The notes: a model not told the origin generated them from the sequence alone. Positions 1 to 12,700 are shown, numbered from the stretch's first letter. The stretch: DNA of 64,000 nucleotides from Channa striata (GCA_033026295.1 CM065179.1:18841275-18905274); one strand, 5' to 3'. Numbers and translations are program-made.

Positions 1-609
1 ACCTAATATGGCCAAAAAACAGCTTTCCTCATTAGTCTACACTTGTCTGTAGAAATAAAGGTTATTCTTCAGGATATAGCAGATTTCTTTAAAGGTGTAC
101 ACCATAGTCTGCAGAGACATGCTGCAACTGGAGCCATTCAAGACAGAAGATAAACTGGACGGCCCAAGTGCACATCTGTCCAAGAGGACAAGAACGTGTG
201 AGTGTCCTCCTTGAGACACCTTATGCCTCCTGAATAGCCTGCACCATTAAATATAACAGGAGAGAAGACAGCGTGCACAGAGACTGTCCATAGAAAACTC
301 CGGTCAGCTGGCATCATGGGCAGACGTTACAAGGAAAAACCCCTCCAAACACTGGTAAACGAGAACTGGGCCAAAGGTTGAGGTTTGACTTCAGTGTCAT
401 GTTGTACTCGGGTATACGTTTTTACTTAATTCATTCATAACTGAATTTACCAAACTTGAAAAGGGAAAAATATCTGACATTTTCCAATTGATGACGGGAA
501 CCTCTGCCATTGTTGGCGATTCCTGCCAGTTTTGTCAGGTTCTCTTTAAACGACCTGTGCTACACACACAACCTGACACTGTGGTCACACCCTGCAGGTT
601 CTGACTCAC
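1..609 (-). other. Intron 1 of the left-edge CYP2 gene (partial)
   Basis: On the minus strand this stretch follows the exon 1 donor (GTGAGT) of the P450 gene at 610-810, so it is the start of that gene's first intron. I find no further P450 exon and no recognisable repeat in it. The short open frames here lack any recognisable domain. Confidence 0.6.
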
Positions 610-810
610 CTCTGCCAGCTGCAGGTGGAGTCTGTCCGGCCTGATGCGGTGAAGGTCTCCGATCACAGGCAGAGCCCACGGTCCCGGAGGGAAGTTTGCT
701 GGGACTCTGTTCTTCAGAACATCAGCCAACAGCAGAAAAACACACACGAAGATCAAAACACTCGTGGCGTCGATCCACTCAAAGCCTGTAACGCTGTATA
801 TCGTCTCCAT
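610..810 (-). CDS. Cytochrome P450 family 2 gene, exon 1 only (rest beyond left edge)
   Basis: The 201-base exon encodes 67 residues. They form a hydrophobic N-terminal membrane anchor (about residues 14-30, ending FLLLAD), a short basic linker (KNR) and the proline-rich hinge FPPGPWALPVIGDL typical of microsomal CYP2 enzymes. The exon ends in phase 0 at AG|GTGAGT, as exon 1 does in every other P450 of this window. The start is the first ATG before the anchor. The gene is divergent from the head-to-tail array to its right, with about 1.6 kb between its ATG and that of A1. It differs clearly from classes A and B (linker KNRVPAN and a longer region after the hinge), so it is a third CYP2 type. 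Exons 2-9, including the haem site, are not in the window, so function beyond the family cannot be judged. Confidence 0.85.
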
Positions 811-2375
811 TTGTTTATAGTAGCGTACTTTTCGCTCTCGCGACCCAGTTTAATTACATAAATAGATGTTATGAATTTTTCCATCTATGACTTCCTGTTC
901 CTGTTTGACTGGACTTCAAAATAAAAGCGTCTGCCATCTGCACTGCTGACTCCAGCCTTGTTCTCCACTTGCCTAAAGACCACGAGTGTCAAACAACATT
1001 TCCATGGATAGATAATGTACCTACACCCGGTCTTCAGGGCTATCTGGAGCAACTGTTAAATTATTTTTGAAGCAGCAGTTTGAGTATGAACTTTTCAGTT
1101 TGGCTGTTTGTTAGGTTTGCATTGTATTTTTGAACCGTGGACAAAGTAACAACAGTTTTACAGTATGGAAGTGCGTTTCCAGGAATTCAGAGTTAACATA
1201 ATTAACCTTTTTTTAAAAAGGAAAAGCGACCAAGGGTCAGTATCACAGGGCAGAACCGTACCAGTTATTTTATGTTTTGATGGTTTGTTATTTATTTGCA
1301 TGGTTATGGACTGAAGGCTATTTAACCATATGTTTGTGTGGTTCACAGTGTTAAAAAAATAAAATTAAAAATTCATAATAATTTGCTTGATTACCTGCAT
1401 ATTGTGTTTATGTCCCTGTCTGCAGGGTTGAATGAGCAAGGTTAAGAGGTTAGTAGTAGGTACTGTAACTGAGTGGGACTAACAAAACAGTAAGATACAG
1501 ACCTTCGCAAGAACTGAATAGTTTTTGTAATAGGCCTTATGGAGGATGCAAATGCTGATCATTAAGATGAACATGCTGTCTCCAAATGTGGCCAGTTTTG
1601 AAACTCATGTTTAAGCAATCGCAAAACAGAACCACACTGATAAAGTAGCTGTTGAATATTTCTAAAAGAACTCTTGTGGCATAAATGTGCAGTTACGCCG
1701 TTACTTTAATATGTATATTTTAAACAAAGTGTTTCCATAGAGACGGAGTTGGCTGTTTTTGCAGGTGTCAAAGCTCAGACCACCACCTCGCCACCCAAGT
1801 AAGTGGTGCACACAAGAAAGAACACACAGACTACAATAAGCTGCCACATGCCCTTTAACTCTACACATGTATGTGGGCATGACATTGCAAAATTGTGCCC
1901 TAATTGTGTTAAGAACAATGCCGCAAATATTATTTTTTTACATGTGACTCCATTAATTCATACTCCAAGCTGAACTTCACCGTGCTACCTACTGTAACTA
2001 ACATTTATACAGTCCTAAGTGCAAAACAATTCAATGGATCTGTCACAACATAAAAAGCCATTAGCTGGACAAGTAAAAAACGTGTGTACTTGCAAATGCC
2101 TTTACCTGTTTTTCTTAAATGCATTGGTTTTTTGCTTTGGACTCCTTGTGTCTTTATCAAGATGTGTACAATACAAGCTGCCACCAGCTGGAAGAGTTCA
2201 AGTTCCAACTTGTTTTTCTGCACTGAAGTCCTCAGAGGCCACTTCTGTTGCATAACATTTCCATTGCTCTGTTGCTGGGGCCTTATTTCCCCCAGTTTCC
2301 TGCACGCCTCACACAGTTGCACCAGCACCCTGTCTGCAGGATCAGTTACTGATCTTTTTGAAATCTAACATCACA
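811..2375. other. Divergent intergenic region between left-edge CYP2 gene and A1
   Basis: This spacer must hold the promoters of both the minus-strand gene and A1. The right part (from about 1820) is homologous to DNA upstream of A2 (from about 13205), and a segment near 2010-2060 resembles one near 21260 upstream of A3. The duplication units therefore carried more than 500 bases of upstream sequence. No coding exon is seen. The small open frames at 2005-2368 lie in the conserved promoter block and are not credible genes. Confidence 0.6.
2247..2256 (+). promoter_or_regulatory. Putative C/EBP or PAR-bZIP site, A1 promoter
   Basis: The 10-mer GTTGCATAAC (reverse complement GTTATGCAAC) lies about 120 bases before the A1 ATG. 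It sits in a promoter block shared by A1, A2 and A3 and resembles C/EBP and PAR-bZIP sites, which are common in liver P450 promoters. This is inferred from sequence only. Confidence 0.35.
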
Positions 2376-5300
2376 ATGATTTTTCAAACACTTTTTGAGT
2401 GTATGGACTTTAGCTGTTGGCTCTTCTTTGGTTTTGTATTGTTACTTTTGGCTGATGTGGTTAGAAACTGGAGGCCTTCCAACTTTCCCCCTGGACCCTG
2501 GGCTGTGCCTTTTCTGGGAAACATCTTCACTGGAGTTGACTACAAAACAATGCAGAAGGTGAGGTGAACATTTTTACACCATATGCATGTGAACATTTTC
2601 AAAGAGGCGAGTCTTAGATATCCATATATCACTGACAGAAAAGAGCACTGTCAAGATAACTAGTACAACAAAATTTAAATACATGGCAACATAATTGGGG
2701 GGACATGCATTGGGATGCACAAGGCCATGGGATCCAATCCCAATACACTAGGTGTGGCCACGCACAGCCACCAAGGAATCCCTCTGTGCTGGTCCCAAGT
2801 CGAGATAAAATTCTGAGGGTAATCCAGTGTAAAGACTCATGCCAAATTAACATGCGAAACATGTTGTTCTGTGATGATCGCTGAAGGGACAAGCCCGAAG
2901 CTGGTTAACTTTATGGTGGCATAATACAGTTGTAAAACTAGAATATTGTCATATAAATTTCATATCAGTAGACTTACTTAGGCTAAACTAAATTGAAAAT
3001 AACTACGAATGAAAGAAGAAGAAAAAAAGATTAACACTGATAGTTACTGTAGAAGATGCATAAGTTACTTTACAATCTCACACAAAAGAAACACCAAGCA
3101 TTCCTGTTCAAATATCAATCAGTTTGCTAATGGAGATGTCCTCTTCCTCACAGTAATGTGTTTTCAAATGCAGCTCGCTCAGGAGTACGGCCCGGTGTTC
3201 AGTGTGCGCAGAGGCAGTCAGAGGATGGTGTTTGTTTCAGGATACAAGATGGTCAAAGAAGCTCTTGTTAACCAGCTGGATTCCTTTGATGAGCGACCTG
3301 TTATCCCTCTCTTCCATGTTGTCTTCAAGGGTCTTGGTGAGTAGGTGATGTAGATGTGATTCTAGGGAGTACTGCTACTGTACTACTCACAGCTTTTCTC
3401 CACAGTAACACATGTTTTTACTGTTTATACTTTATTAAAAATTGTTGCGGTAGTCAACTCATGTGTACAAATTATAATATCAATGCAAAATATGATATTT
3501 TGTTGTTTACACTCTTCATGTAGCAAACACTGTCTTTGTGCAAAGTTGTTTTGCTTTCTTAATTATTGAATGTTTTATTTTACAGGCATAGCTTTGAGCA
3601 ATGGTTACCTGTGGAGAAAACAGAGGAAGTTCGCCAACACTCACCTGCGTTACTTTGGAGAGGGACAGAAGTCCCTGGAAAACTATATACAAGTGGAAAG
3701 CAACTTCCTTTGTGAAGCATTTAAAGAGGAACAAGGCAAATACATTTAATTTAAAATGACTTGTTTTTTATGCATAAATTAGACTTTTCTATTTTGAATT
3801 TTAATGGCTTGACTTTAATCACCTATTTTGGCAGGAAGACCATTCAACCCCCACTACATCCTAACCAATGCAGTGTCTAACGTAATCTCCTCTGTACTCT
3901 TCGGACATCGCTTTGAATACAGTGATTCGACTTTTCGCAAGGTTCTTGAGTTGGACAATGAGGCCATTATGCTCTCAGGCTCCGCTCAGGCTCAAGTAAT
4001 TCCTGCTTAAACTGTTTTAACCTTGTGATCACCAAACAAAATGCAGTTTGTCTGTGACTGATCTGAGACTTTTGTCCATAAAACAGCTTTTTGATGCCTT
4101 TCCTGGTTTGATGAAGTACCTGCCTGGACCTCATCAGACTGTCCACGCCAACTACGCTGAGATCTTGAATTTCTTGAAGAAAGAAATAGAAAAGCACCAG
4201 GAGCAGTGGAACCCTGAAGACCCTCGTGATTATATTGATGTTTACCTTTCAGAGATCGAAAAGGTTAGTATCCATAACAGCCACTAACAGATGGCTTTCT
4301 AATGCACTTCTAATATAAGTGTCTGGAGTTGTGTGGTAATAACAAACCAGTGAAGAAGAGTGAAATGTTTGGTTAACTTCTATGATGAGCTGGATATGCT
4401 GTTGTCCCAGTTCCTTGAAGATGGCACTCTTCTCATCATCTTAGGAGACCTCGAACCCCACCTGGACAAACCCCAGGCGTCTGATGTGCTCTATATCCTG
4501 AACATGTTTGATCTAAGACTGGTCTCCACTCCTTCGCCCCACAATGCTGGCAACAACCTAGACCTCGTTCTGATCCGAAACTGCACTGTGGATGACCTCG
4601 CTGTTACTCTTTTGCATTTGTCCGATCACTTCTTCATTCAGCTCACAGTCTTCATCCCCACACCATCACATTCTCCTACAACACTGGTTACATTCCACTG
4701 TAACCTCGGATCTGTCAACCCGGAGCGATTGTCTTCACTGGTTTCTGGAATGCTGCCCTGGCCACAGGATCTCTCCACCCTCTACAAAGACGCCGCCATG
4801 GACAGGCTCTGCAATATGCTTTCATCCTGCCTAGATAGTCTCTGCTCGACAACCTCTAGACCTGCTCATCCTTCAGCTTCCAAATTGTGGCCAACCAATC
4901 AGATCCGTGAACAACGCACTGTCCTAAGGAGTACTGAGAGGAAGTGGTGCAAATCCCACACTCAATCTGCTCTTGCTGATTATTAGGATTTGCTTGCATC
5001 TTTCTCTCACAGTGTCACAAGGGCGAAGGCTGCATACTACCAAGATAAGCTAAGCAACACCATGGACACCAGAAAACTGTTTTCCATTTTCAAATCACTG
5101 CTCTACCGACCTCCACCTGCCACCCAGCTCTCTCACAGCCGACAACTTTGCCTCCTTCTTCACTAACAAGGTGGCAGCCATCTGCTCCTAGTTCTCTCCA
5201 CCAGATGATGACTAACTATATCTAACGATCCATCGCACTTCACATTTTCAACCCTGTCAGAGGACAACGTATCCACCCTCCTCCTCTCCTCTCCTGCCCA

Positions 5301-7753
5301 ACCACCTTCTCTCTGGATCTAATCCCCTCCACCCTTCTTCAAGCGGTTGCACCTACACTAATACAGACCATTACACAGATTAAACTTCTCTTACAACATG
5401 CACCTTTCCTACCTTGTTAAAGCAGGCCCCGATTACTTCACTGTTGAAGAAGCCTTCTCTTGATCCCTCCCTTGCAGAGAATTACGGACCAGTCTCTCTC
5501 AAGACCCTGGAACGAGCAGTCTTCAGTCAACTCTCCGACTTTCTTTCCCAGAACAACCTAGAGAACACTTCACAGAGATGGCACTCTTGATTGTTTTGGG
5601 ATACCTGTGGGCTACAAAAGCTGCAGGTAATTCTTCTCTGCTAATTCTACTAGACCTATCTGCAGCCTTTGACACTGTCAACAATCCGATCCTTTTGACT
5701 GCAGTCTCCAATTTACGCACCTCAGGACCACCTTTAGCCTGGCTTCGGTCTTACTTTTCTGAACGGACCTTCAAGGTATCCTGGCAGGGGTGTGATTCTA
5801 ATTCTCATAACCTCTCCACTGGTGTACCGCAGGGCTCTGTTCTCGGTCCTCTTCTTTTTTCTATACTTCTTCCCTGGGATCTATCATCCATTCACATGGC
5901 TTTTCCTATCACTGCTATGCGGACGACACACAGCTCTTCCTGTTCTTTCCGCCAGATGACTCTACTGTGTTGACATGCATCTCTGCCTGTCTCTCTGACA
6001 TTACTCATCTCTTTGGATGAGACCGAAGACCAAAGTTCTAGTCGTTTCAGCCAAACTTTCGAAACAACACAACATTAGTATTAACATTTTATCTGCAGTG
6101 ATTGTCCCTGCTAAGTGGGCCAGAAATCTGGGGGTTATCATCAAGGACCAACTGAGCTTCACGGAACACATCGCCTCAATCTCTAGGTCATGTAGATTTG
6201 CTCTCCACAACATCAGAAAAATCTGACTGTACCTTTAGAAGTACACAACCCAACTCATTGTGCAGGCATTGATCATATCTCATCTAGATAACTGCAACGC
6301 ACTGTTGATGCACGACCAAACCCCTGCAGATGATTCAAATGCGGGAGCAAAAAAGAACCCATGTCACTCCGCTCTTCAGATCTCTGCACTGAGTTCCTGT
6401 AGCTGCAAGGATTAAGTTTAAAGCTATATCTCTTGCCTACAGAGTGGTCAACTTTACAGCTCCAGCTTACCAAAACTCAATCATTCAGGTCTACAATCCC
6501 TCCTGTCCAGTGCACTCCACACCGAAGACACCAAGGTAAACTCTTCAGCTCAGGGATCCCAAGATTGTGGAATGAACTGCCAAACTCACAAAATTAAAAA
6601 AAAAAAAAACAACCTTTCTGTTCTTTCTCATACATGCATCTCATGAAATACGTCCTTGATAGCACTTTGCTTTGATGTTTTTCTCCTTGACTTACCTCAC
6701 TTGTAAGTCTCTTTTGATAAAACAATCTGCCAAATGACCAAATGTAAATGTAAATGTATAATGTTACAAAATAAAAGATTTCTCATGATACATTACCAGA
6801 AAAAAGAGGATCCCCAGGCTGGTTTCAACATTGACACGCTACTGATTTGCACTGTTGACTTGATTGAGGCTGGAACAGAAACATCTGCCACCACTTTACG
6901 TTTTGGTCTCATATTCATGATCCACCACCCAGACATACAGGGTCAGTAAAGACTTTTTTTACCAACTATTTTAACCATGTACAGTGAGCTGTGTGCTACA
7001 GCTGTGAATCTGTTTCATCACTCAGAGAAAGTCCAGGCTGAGATTGACAGAGTGATCGGACAGTCTCGTCAGCCCACATTGGTCGACAGACCCGACCTGC
7101 CCTACACCGAAGCTGTCATCCATGAGATCCAGAGGATGGGGAACATTGTTCCCTTAGGACTCCCCAAAATGGCCAGCAAAGACACCACACTGGGAGGATA
7201 CTTCATACCCAAGGTAAAGGTCTATGTGCACCACTCATCTTGGGGTGAAATTTATGCTGTAAAAAATAAATTGTTTATACACAGCTGGTATTAAAAATAT
7301 GTCATGGCACTTTTTCCAGGGCACAGCCATTACTACGATTCTTTCATCTGTGCTGTTTGATAAAAATGAGTGGGAGACTCCGGACACCTTTAATCCTGGG
7401 CATTTCTTGGATTCAAAGGGCCAGTTTCGCAGGAGAGACGCCTTCTTGCCATTTTCAGCAGGTTTGTTTGTAATTCTTCACTTTCAGTGCAACAATAATT
7501 GCTATTACTCTGGGAGAGCATGTAGTCTAGGTGAGAAATGTACTAATCTGAAGTTGCTGTTGACATTGTTCCTACAGGTAAACGTGCATGTATAGGTGAG
7601 CAACTGGCCAGAATGGAGCTGTTCCTTTTCTTTACATCTCTCCTGCAACGCTTCACCTTCCGTCCTGTTCCTGGGGAAATGCCGAGCTTGGAGGGTGTGC
7701 TGGGCTTTACCCAGTCCCCGCAGGAGTTCAGGTTGCTAGCTGTGCCTCGCTGA
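2376..7753 (+). CDS. Cytochrome P450 family 2, class A copy 1 (A1), complete
   Basis: Nine exons: 2376-2558, 3174-3336, 3586-3735, 3835-3995, 4087-4263, 6800-6941, 7026-7213, 7320-7461 and 7578-7753. They total 1482 bases, or 493 residues plus TGA. This is a haem-thiolate monooxygenase of the endoplasmic reticulum that takes electrons from P450 reductase. Visible landmarks are the anchor (about 10-28), NFPPGPWAVPFLGN hinge, helix-C WRKQR, helix-I AGTETS, EIQR (ExxR), DTFNPGHF and the haem loop FSAGKRACIGEQL with its Cys ligand. The start is MIFQ, conserved in all three A copies; an upstream in-frame TTG is not used. Intron 3 starts with GC instead of GT (AAG|GCAAAT); the other introns are GT-AG. 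Intron 1 holds a SINE and intron 5 an L2 LINE. A1 differs from A2 and A3 in helix I (S and F for A and W) and near the haem Cys (ACIGEQ for VCLGEH). Exact CYP2 subfamily and substrate are not determinable here. Confidence 0.93.
2692..2905 (+). mobile_element. tRNA-derived SINE copy in A1 intron 1
   Basis: The block is absent from the same place in A2 and A3. It ends with a motif close to TGAAGGGACAAGCC, typical of a common fish SINE tail, and its middle matches part of the SINE at 21788. The tRNA-like head is degraded, so boundaries are approximate. Confidence 0.5.
4325..6755 (+). mobile_element. 5'-truncated L2-type LINE in A1 intron 5
   Basis: A2 and A3 lack this 2.4-kb block: A2 intron 5 is only 467 bases. 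From 4360 it encodes the end of an apurinic-type endonuclease (LDKPQASD, HKAGN-like and LHLSDHFF motifs). A reverse transcriptase follows (5578-5880: LLDLSAAFDTV, STGVPQGSVLGPLLF), then a C-terminal segment (6017-6226: RNLGVIIKDQLSFTEHI, CRFALHNIRKI). Stops and frameshifts separate these parts, so it is dead. The 3' end has the characteristic L2 tail: GTAAGTC...CTGCCAAATGAC followed by AAATGT repeats near 6735-6755. It is in the same orientation as the host gene. Confidence 0.9.
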
Positions 7754-8069
7754 TGATTTTCACATATTCTCAACATCTCCAGCTGTTCTCATCCAAAGAA
7801 AAATAACCACTAATAAGCAGGATCTCCACTTTCCTCTTGAACCCTTAAAATCACAAATCTTTAATCTTTGGGTTAGATAATATGAAAGGTCAGTTATTCA
7901 GTAATACAATGTTTGCAATCAGCAACTAAAAAAATGCTTCCTATGAAAATGCATATCAACGTTTAAACTCTACATGTAAACACATTACAAACACAAAAAA
8001 CACTGATTTATCATGTCTGCCAAGACTTCTGTTAACAAAGATAAGTTATTAAGGTTCTTAGACCAGTTT

Positions 8070-8103
<34 letters not shown>

Positions 8104-11100
8104 GTGATATGTGGTATAGAGCAAAATACCGTGTTATTTTCATGTTTTTGCCTATTTTGTCTTCCAAAACTGTGGAGATGAGTATAATCACAAAAAATAA
8201 AATTTGTATGGATCTTCATCTATTTTTGTTTTTTTTTATTTTGATGACTTCGTTGAAAACTGAATCCTGTCAGAGTGTGGACAGTAAGATCACAAATACA
8301 AGCTCACTATAAGGACTGCTAATAATAATAGTAAAAAATATTTAACGAAGTAAATATGTATGTTAACTTGTTTATTAGTCTGTAATGACAGGATTATGAA
8401 GCCAGGGTTATTGATAATTTATGACATACAAGCAAAACGGCTTAAGTATTAGTATCTTATCACATTAGAGTAGAATATTCAATGTATTTGAATCACACTA
8501 GTTCAGCATTATTTCTGTTTGTGAAAGTTTTAATTTTGTGTGAAGTCACTTTGTTTTATTTTTATGATACAGATATGCTCTGCACTGAGTTCAAACAGCT
8601 TAGTTAACTTTTATGATGCCTGATGATGCATACAATTTTTTATAAAGTACTAACCTGTATTGTGATCTTAAAGTACAATATTTCACCTGTACTAATCCAC
8701 TAAAGTGATTGTGTTTTTTAGTAGGGAAATATTATTAATGTAACATTACTGCAGGTTTTAACACATGAAAAAATACTTATAATAATAATAAAAATAATAT
8801 TAATGAACAAAAACTATTGTTGCCTAGGGCATTATACTTTTATTAATGCAAAACGGCAATAACTGATCAGGAGTAATTTAAACGAACGACATCTCATGAC
8901 CATTCTTTGTTTTTAAATCTTCAATGGTTTGGAAAATAGTCTTTCAACACCTCATGAATCTGCAGTGGAATAAGAAAACAATGCAAACAACTCGCAATTC
9001 GGTTAGGTCAAATAATAATTTTCAGTCAGTGAGAAAAGGCACAAAACTAAAAACATGTAATCATTAAAAATGTAATCATTTGCATTAGAGAAATGTTGCT
9101 CTATTAGTTCTGCCAATAACATACTCATATAGTGAAAATATGCCCTAAATTTATCTTTTACAATTATTAAACAGACACTAGCACTCGCTGGTAGAATGAC
9201 ATTTTACAAAATACGTTATATATCAGTGTTTTTCAAGCCATGACAGACTTTAAACCCTTTGACTGTCAAGGTCCAGGCAGACCAAGAAAACCTATGGTCC
9301 ATTTCCTTCTCATTGCACACTGCTAGGTTTTGTTTATAAAAGTTATAATTCAAATATAAGTTTGATGTGTTGAGGTTTATTGTTTTGTTTCTTTGTGTGT
9401 TGTCCACATCTGGCTGATGTGTATGACAGTGTGTTCAACGTCAAACGTGACAGTGACACCCAACAATTCTTTAACAGAGCAGGTGTGACTGGGCTTGTTG
9501 TGCCCATGTGGTCTGTTTATGGACTGATGATGTATGTATGACAATTGGGATGTTTTGTGTGGGTCCAGACACACACCCACAAAAAAACTGGAATCAGTCA
9601 ATATGCACTGGTATTAAGTAAGTGCTTCTTATGCTTTCAGCAAAGGCATAATAAAAACATTTGAAGTTATCCAAATACCGTCCTTCTTAATCTAAGTCTC
9701 TTTCATTAAGCAAAGTCAGAATTTCCCCCTACATTTGATCAATTTAAACAGTTAAGTGGTCGATCAACTCAATATATATAGGTAAAAAAAGAAAATTGTA
9801 GTATGCAGTTGAATACACATCACAAACTCACACTCATTATTCATCTACTGCAAAGCTTTTAAATCAAAGTTATGTAAAAATTATTTGTGGTCACAGTAAG
9901 ATGGTAGTTGACATTTATATTGACTAATATAATTACTTATGACTAATGGGACACCTTTAATTAGTTTAAACAAAGGCATGTGACAGAAGGACCTTGTATT
10001 ATACCGCCTCTTTGTAATAAAGTCGTATTCAGTTCAATGAATGGAAATTGATGAAAAAAAAAAAGGACATTGAAGCCCAGCAGTAAAATCCTAAGATAGA
10101 AGTCTTGTGTACTGAACCTGCAGAACAAGTGCATACACTGACATGCATGGTAGTCGTTGGTGGGCATGTCTTTATAGCCAATGTTGTGAGGACATTTTGG
10201 TGTTATTTTAACTAATTAGGTTTTGGTTAGGGTTAATGTAAGGTTTAAAGTTAGGCATTCAGTTGTGATGGTTATGGGAACGGGTTAGGGATTGGATTAT
10301 GTCACTGACTGTCCTCAGAAGTATAGATGTACAAGTGTGTGTGAACGGGAGAATGGGAGGGTACATTGTAAAGCGCTTTGAATAAAAGCACTATATATAT
10401 GGACATTTACAACATTTCCATGGATAGATAATAAGTAAGTAAGCTGCACATACACCCTGTCTTCAGGATCAGGTTGAGAATAAACTTCATAAATTTGTGG
10501 TTGTTAGGCACCCGTCTATATGGAGCGATTTCCCCAACTTAATTCAAATGTATTTTTCAATTTGAGAACATACTTTAATCATTTTTATGTTATGAGTTTT
10601 TGCCCTCACACTCAAAATGTCCTTTCATGCACTCAAATTTACTCTGTTTTGATTATCAATGCTGCTAAAAGTGTAAAAACATATAAAAACATAACATTAC
10701 TAACCTGAGATAAGGAGTTGGAGGCTGCTTGACAATGATTTGACATAAGCAGGCTTAAGCTTCTCCTCTATGTTCATTCATTGTAGCTACACAGGATAAT
10801 GCTAATGCTAAACCCAGTATCATACTGACGTTCTCCTCGGCGTTCTGCCTTCCCTCCCGAGACGTGATTGGTCAATGCAGTGTAAATCCTCTTGGTTGAG
10901 AGAGTTAGATAGGGTTCTATCAGAGATCCAAGAGCATAAGTTCTATACGCGCAAAGCAGTAGCTGATGCGAGGAGAAAGATCCTGACATTGTCAGTAGTT
11001 TCCTTTTAGACATGTAGCCAACATTTGGACATAGTCTGGGTGAGATGCCTTCTCACTTGCAAAGAAATACTTGGTATAATTGGGCAAGGGGTGGTGCTTG

Positions 11101-11390
11101 GGCACTTCGAGCCCACTTCATAGCTGAGGAAGTGAAAGTGTTTTCCTTGATGTTTTCCTTCCTAGAAATGTTGGCTGTTGTTACGCTGGTATTAATGGTA
11201 AATGTATTTAGCATATCCACAGTGTTAGTATGAGTTCTTCAACTTCGGGTGATTGTATTTGCCCAGTAATAATAAATTGCAGGACTGTTTTCAATATCTC
11301 TGATGATGCATTAATAAATCAGGACATTTATGCAGCTTGCTGTAGAACATGTCATGTGCTTAATAAACGTAATTACAGCCAATTTAATGA
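7754..11390. other. A1 3' flank and A1-A2 spacer, left part
   Basis: There is no gene in this stretch. It starts with the A1 3' UTR; a possible AATAAA signal lies at 8196-8201. Segments at about 9880-10080 and 10790-10920 are homologous to about 18510-18720 and 20575-20700 behind A2, so this is duplicated gene-flank DNA. A short SINE-like tail (AAAGCGCTTTGAATAAAAG) lies near 10371-10390. Confidence 0.6.
8073..8100. repeat. (TA)n microsatellite
   Basis: About 14 uninterrupted TA units lie about 320 bases after the A1 stop codon. Confidence 0.95.
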
Positions 11391-11699
11391 CTTCATGTAA
11401 AGATTACAACCAGAACCAGAACCAGGCTCAGGGTGGGCGGCCAGCTGCCTTGACCGGTTGGGGTTAGTGGAAAGTGGAGAGAGAAAAGAACAGAGCAACA
11501 AAAGCAACAACAAAAAATTGGGCAGGTTAGTAGGACCAGGAGCTGCGCACTGGAAGACACACAGCACTAAATCCGGGGACACCTGAAGACAGGGACAGAG
11601 AGAGGGAGACACAGAGGGAGAGAGACGACTACAGGACAAAGAAGATACAGAGTTAATGTCGTACAGTGGTGACATTACACATGTGGGTGAGAGAAGAGA

Positions 11700-12370
11700 A
11701 TGAAGAGAAGAGGAAGTGGCTCAGTGCAGAGTCCCCCTGATCACCTGTTGTCTCCCTATCTTAAGCCCCTCTCACCTGTTTCTCGTCGCCGGATCAACTT
11801 CGTTCATTCTCCGACACACGCTCTTGTTGTAAGTTCTCTGTTGCCTGATTCCCTCGTCGTCTTGTGTTTCTTCGAGTAAGAAGATTTTAGTATTTTTGTG
11901 GAGTTTTTGGTTTTGAGTTTTGTTCCCGAGTTTTCTACTTTTTGGGTTTTGTTATGCCCGGCAGATTTTGTGTTTTTTCCTCTGGTTATTGTTTTTGTTT
12001 TTCCACGTCTACAACACAAAGGTTTTCCCGCTTGTCGCTTTTTGTTGATACTTTGTTTTTCCTAATTTGTTACTTTGTATTGTTTGTTACCTGCGTTCTC
12101 CCTGTTGACAACCTCACCTGCTCCTGGCCGATTCTTCTCCTTCTCGAGACTGCTTCCTCCACCCATCTACACCGTAAGCCAAAACAAGTTGCCTCAAGTC
12201 CATCATTTCTCTGCCTTCTCTCACCCTCTGTTTATCTCCTAGGCTACCGCTCATCCCTCCGTCGTTCCCTTCGGTCCTGACCAGTAGCAGTCAACCCCCA
12301 TCACCACAACGTTCAATAAACTTGGTTTTTGTGCTTCAATTTCTGCGTCCTCCAGTCTCTTTTCTGGGTT
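11700..12370 (+). mobile_element. Dispersed repeat, probably a decayed solo LTR
   Basis: The block runs from a CACCTGTTGTCTCCC motif near 11741 to a poly(A) signal (AATAAA, 12315-12320) in CAATAAACTTGG. A diverged copy in reverse orientation lies at about 19730-20480; the two match along almost the full length. Length, signal position and lack of coding capacity suit a Ty3/Gypsy-type LTR, but no terminal TG...CA pair or target-site duplication was fixed, so the class is an inference. Confidence 0.45.
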
Positions 12371-12434
12371 CTCTAAAAATACCAACAGTAGTCGTGATGG
12401 TGTCTGCTTCCCAAATCTGGACTGGGAGCTGGTT

Positions 12435-12700
12435 CTACAGGAGAGGAGCTTGACAGCTAAAGGCACTGCCTCCCATTTTACTTTTGGAAATTCTGGGAAC
12501 CATAAGTAGGCCTGCATTCTGAGATCGAAGTGGTCTAGTAGGATGATATGGAACTAGGAGATCTTTTAGGTATGATGGAGCTTGACCGTTTAGAGCTTTA
12601 TAGGTAAGAAGGGTTTTAAATTCTATTCTACATTTAATGGGAAGCCAATGGAGAGAAGCTAAAGTCTGTTTTATTGGCTCTAATACAAACCTAACCAACT
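12435..12700 (-). mobile_element. LINE (L2/CR1 type) 3' coding fragment
   Basis: On the minus strand the translation contains LASLHWLPIKCRIEFKTLL, YKALNGQAPSYLKDLL and LVPYHPTRPLRS. These are the standard C-terminal region of fish L2-like LINE polyproteins. Only this terminal part is present and no reverse transcriptase precedes it, so it is a relic. Confidence 0.75.

Noticed and set aside
2358..2375. Earlier in-frame start for A1 and A2 (upstream TTG)
   Set aside because: It is not an ATG, the extension is not conserved in A3, and the MIFQ start matches normal CYP2 anchor length.
4360..4986. Open frame of 208 codons between A1 exons 5 and 6 as a gene
   Set aside because: It is the endonuclease-region remnant of a 5'-truncated L2 LINE inserted in the intron and absent from A2 and A3.
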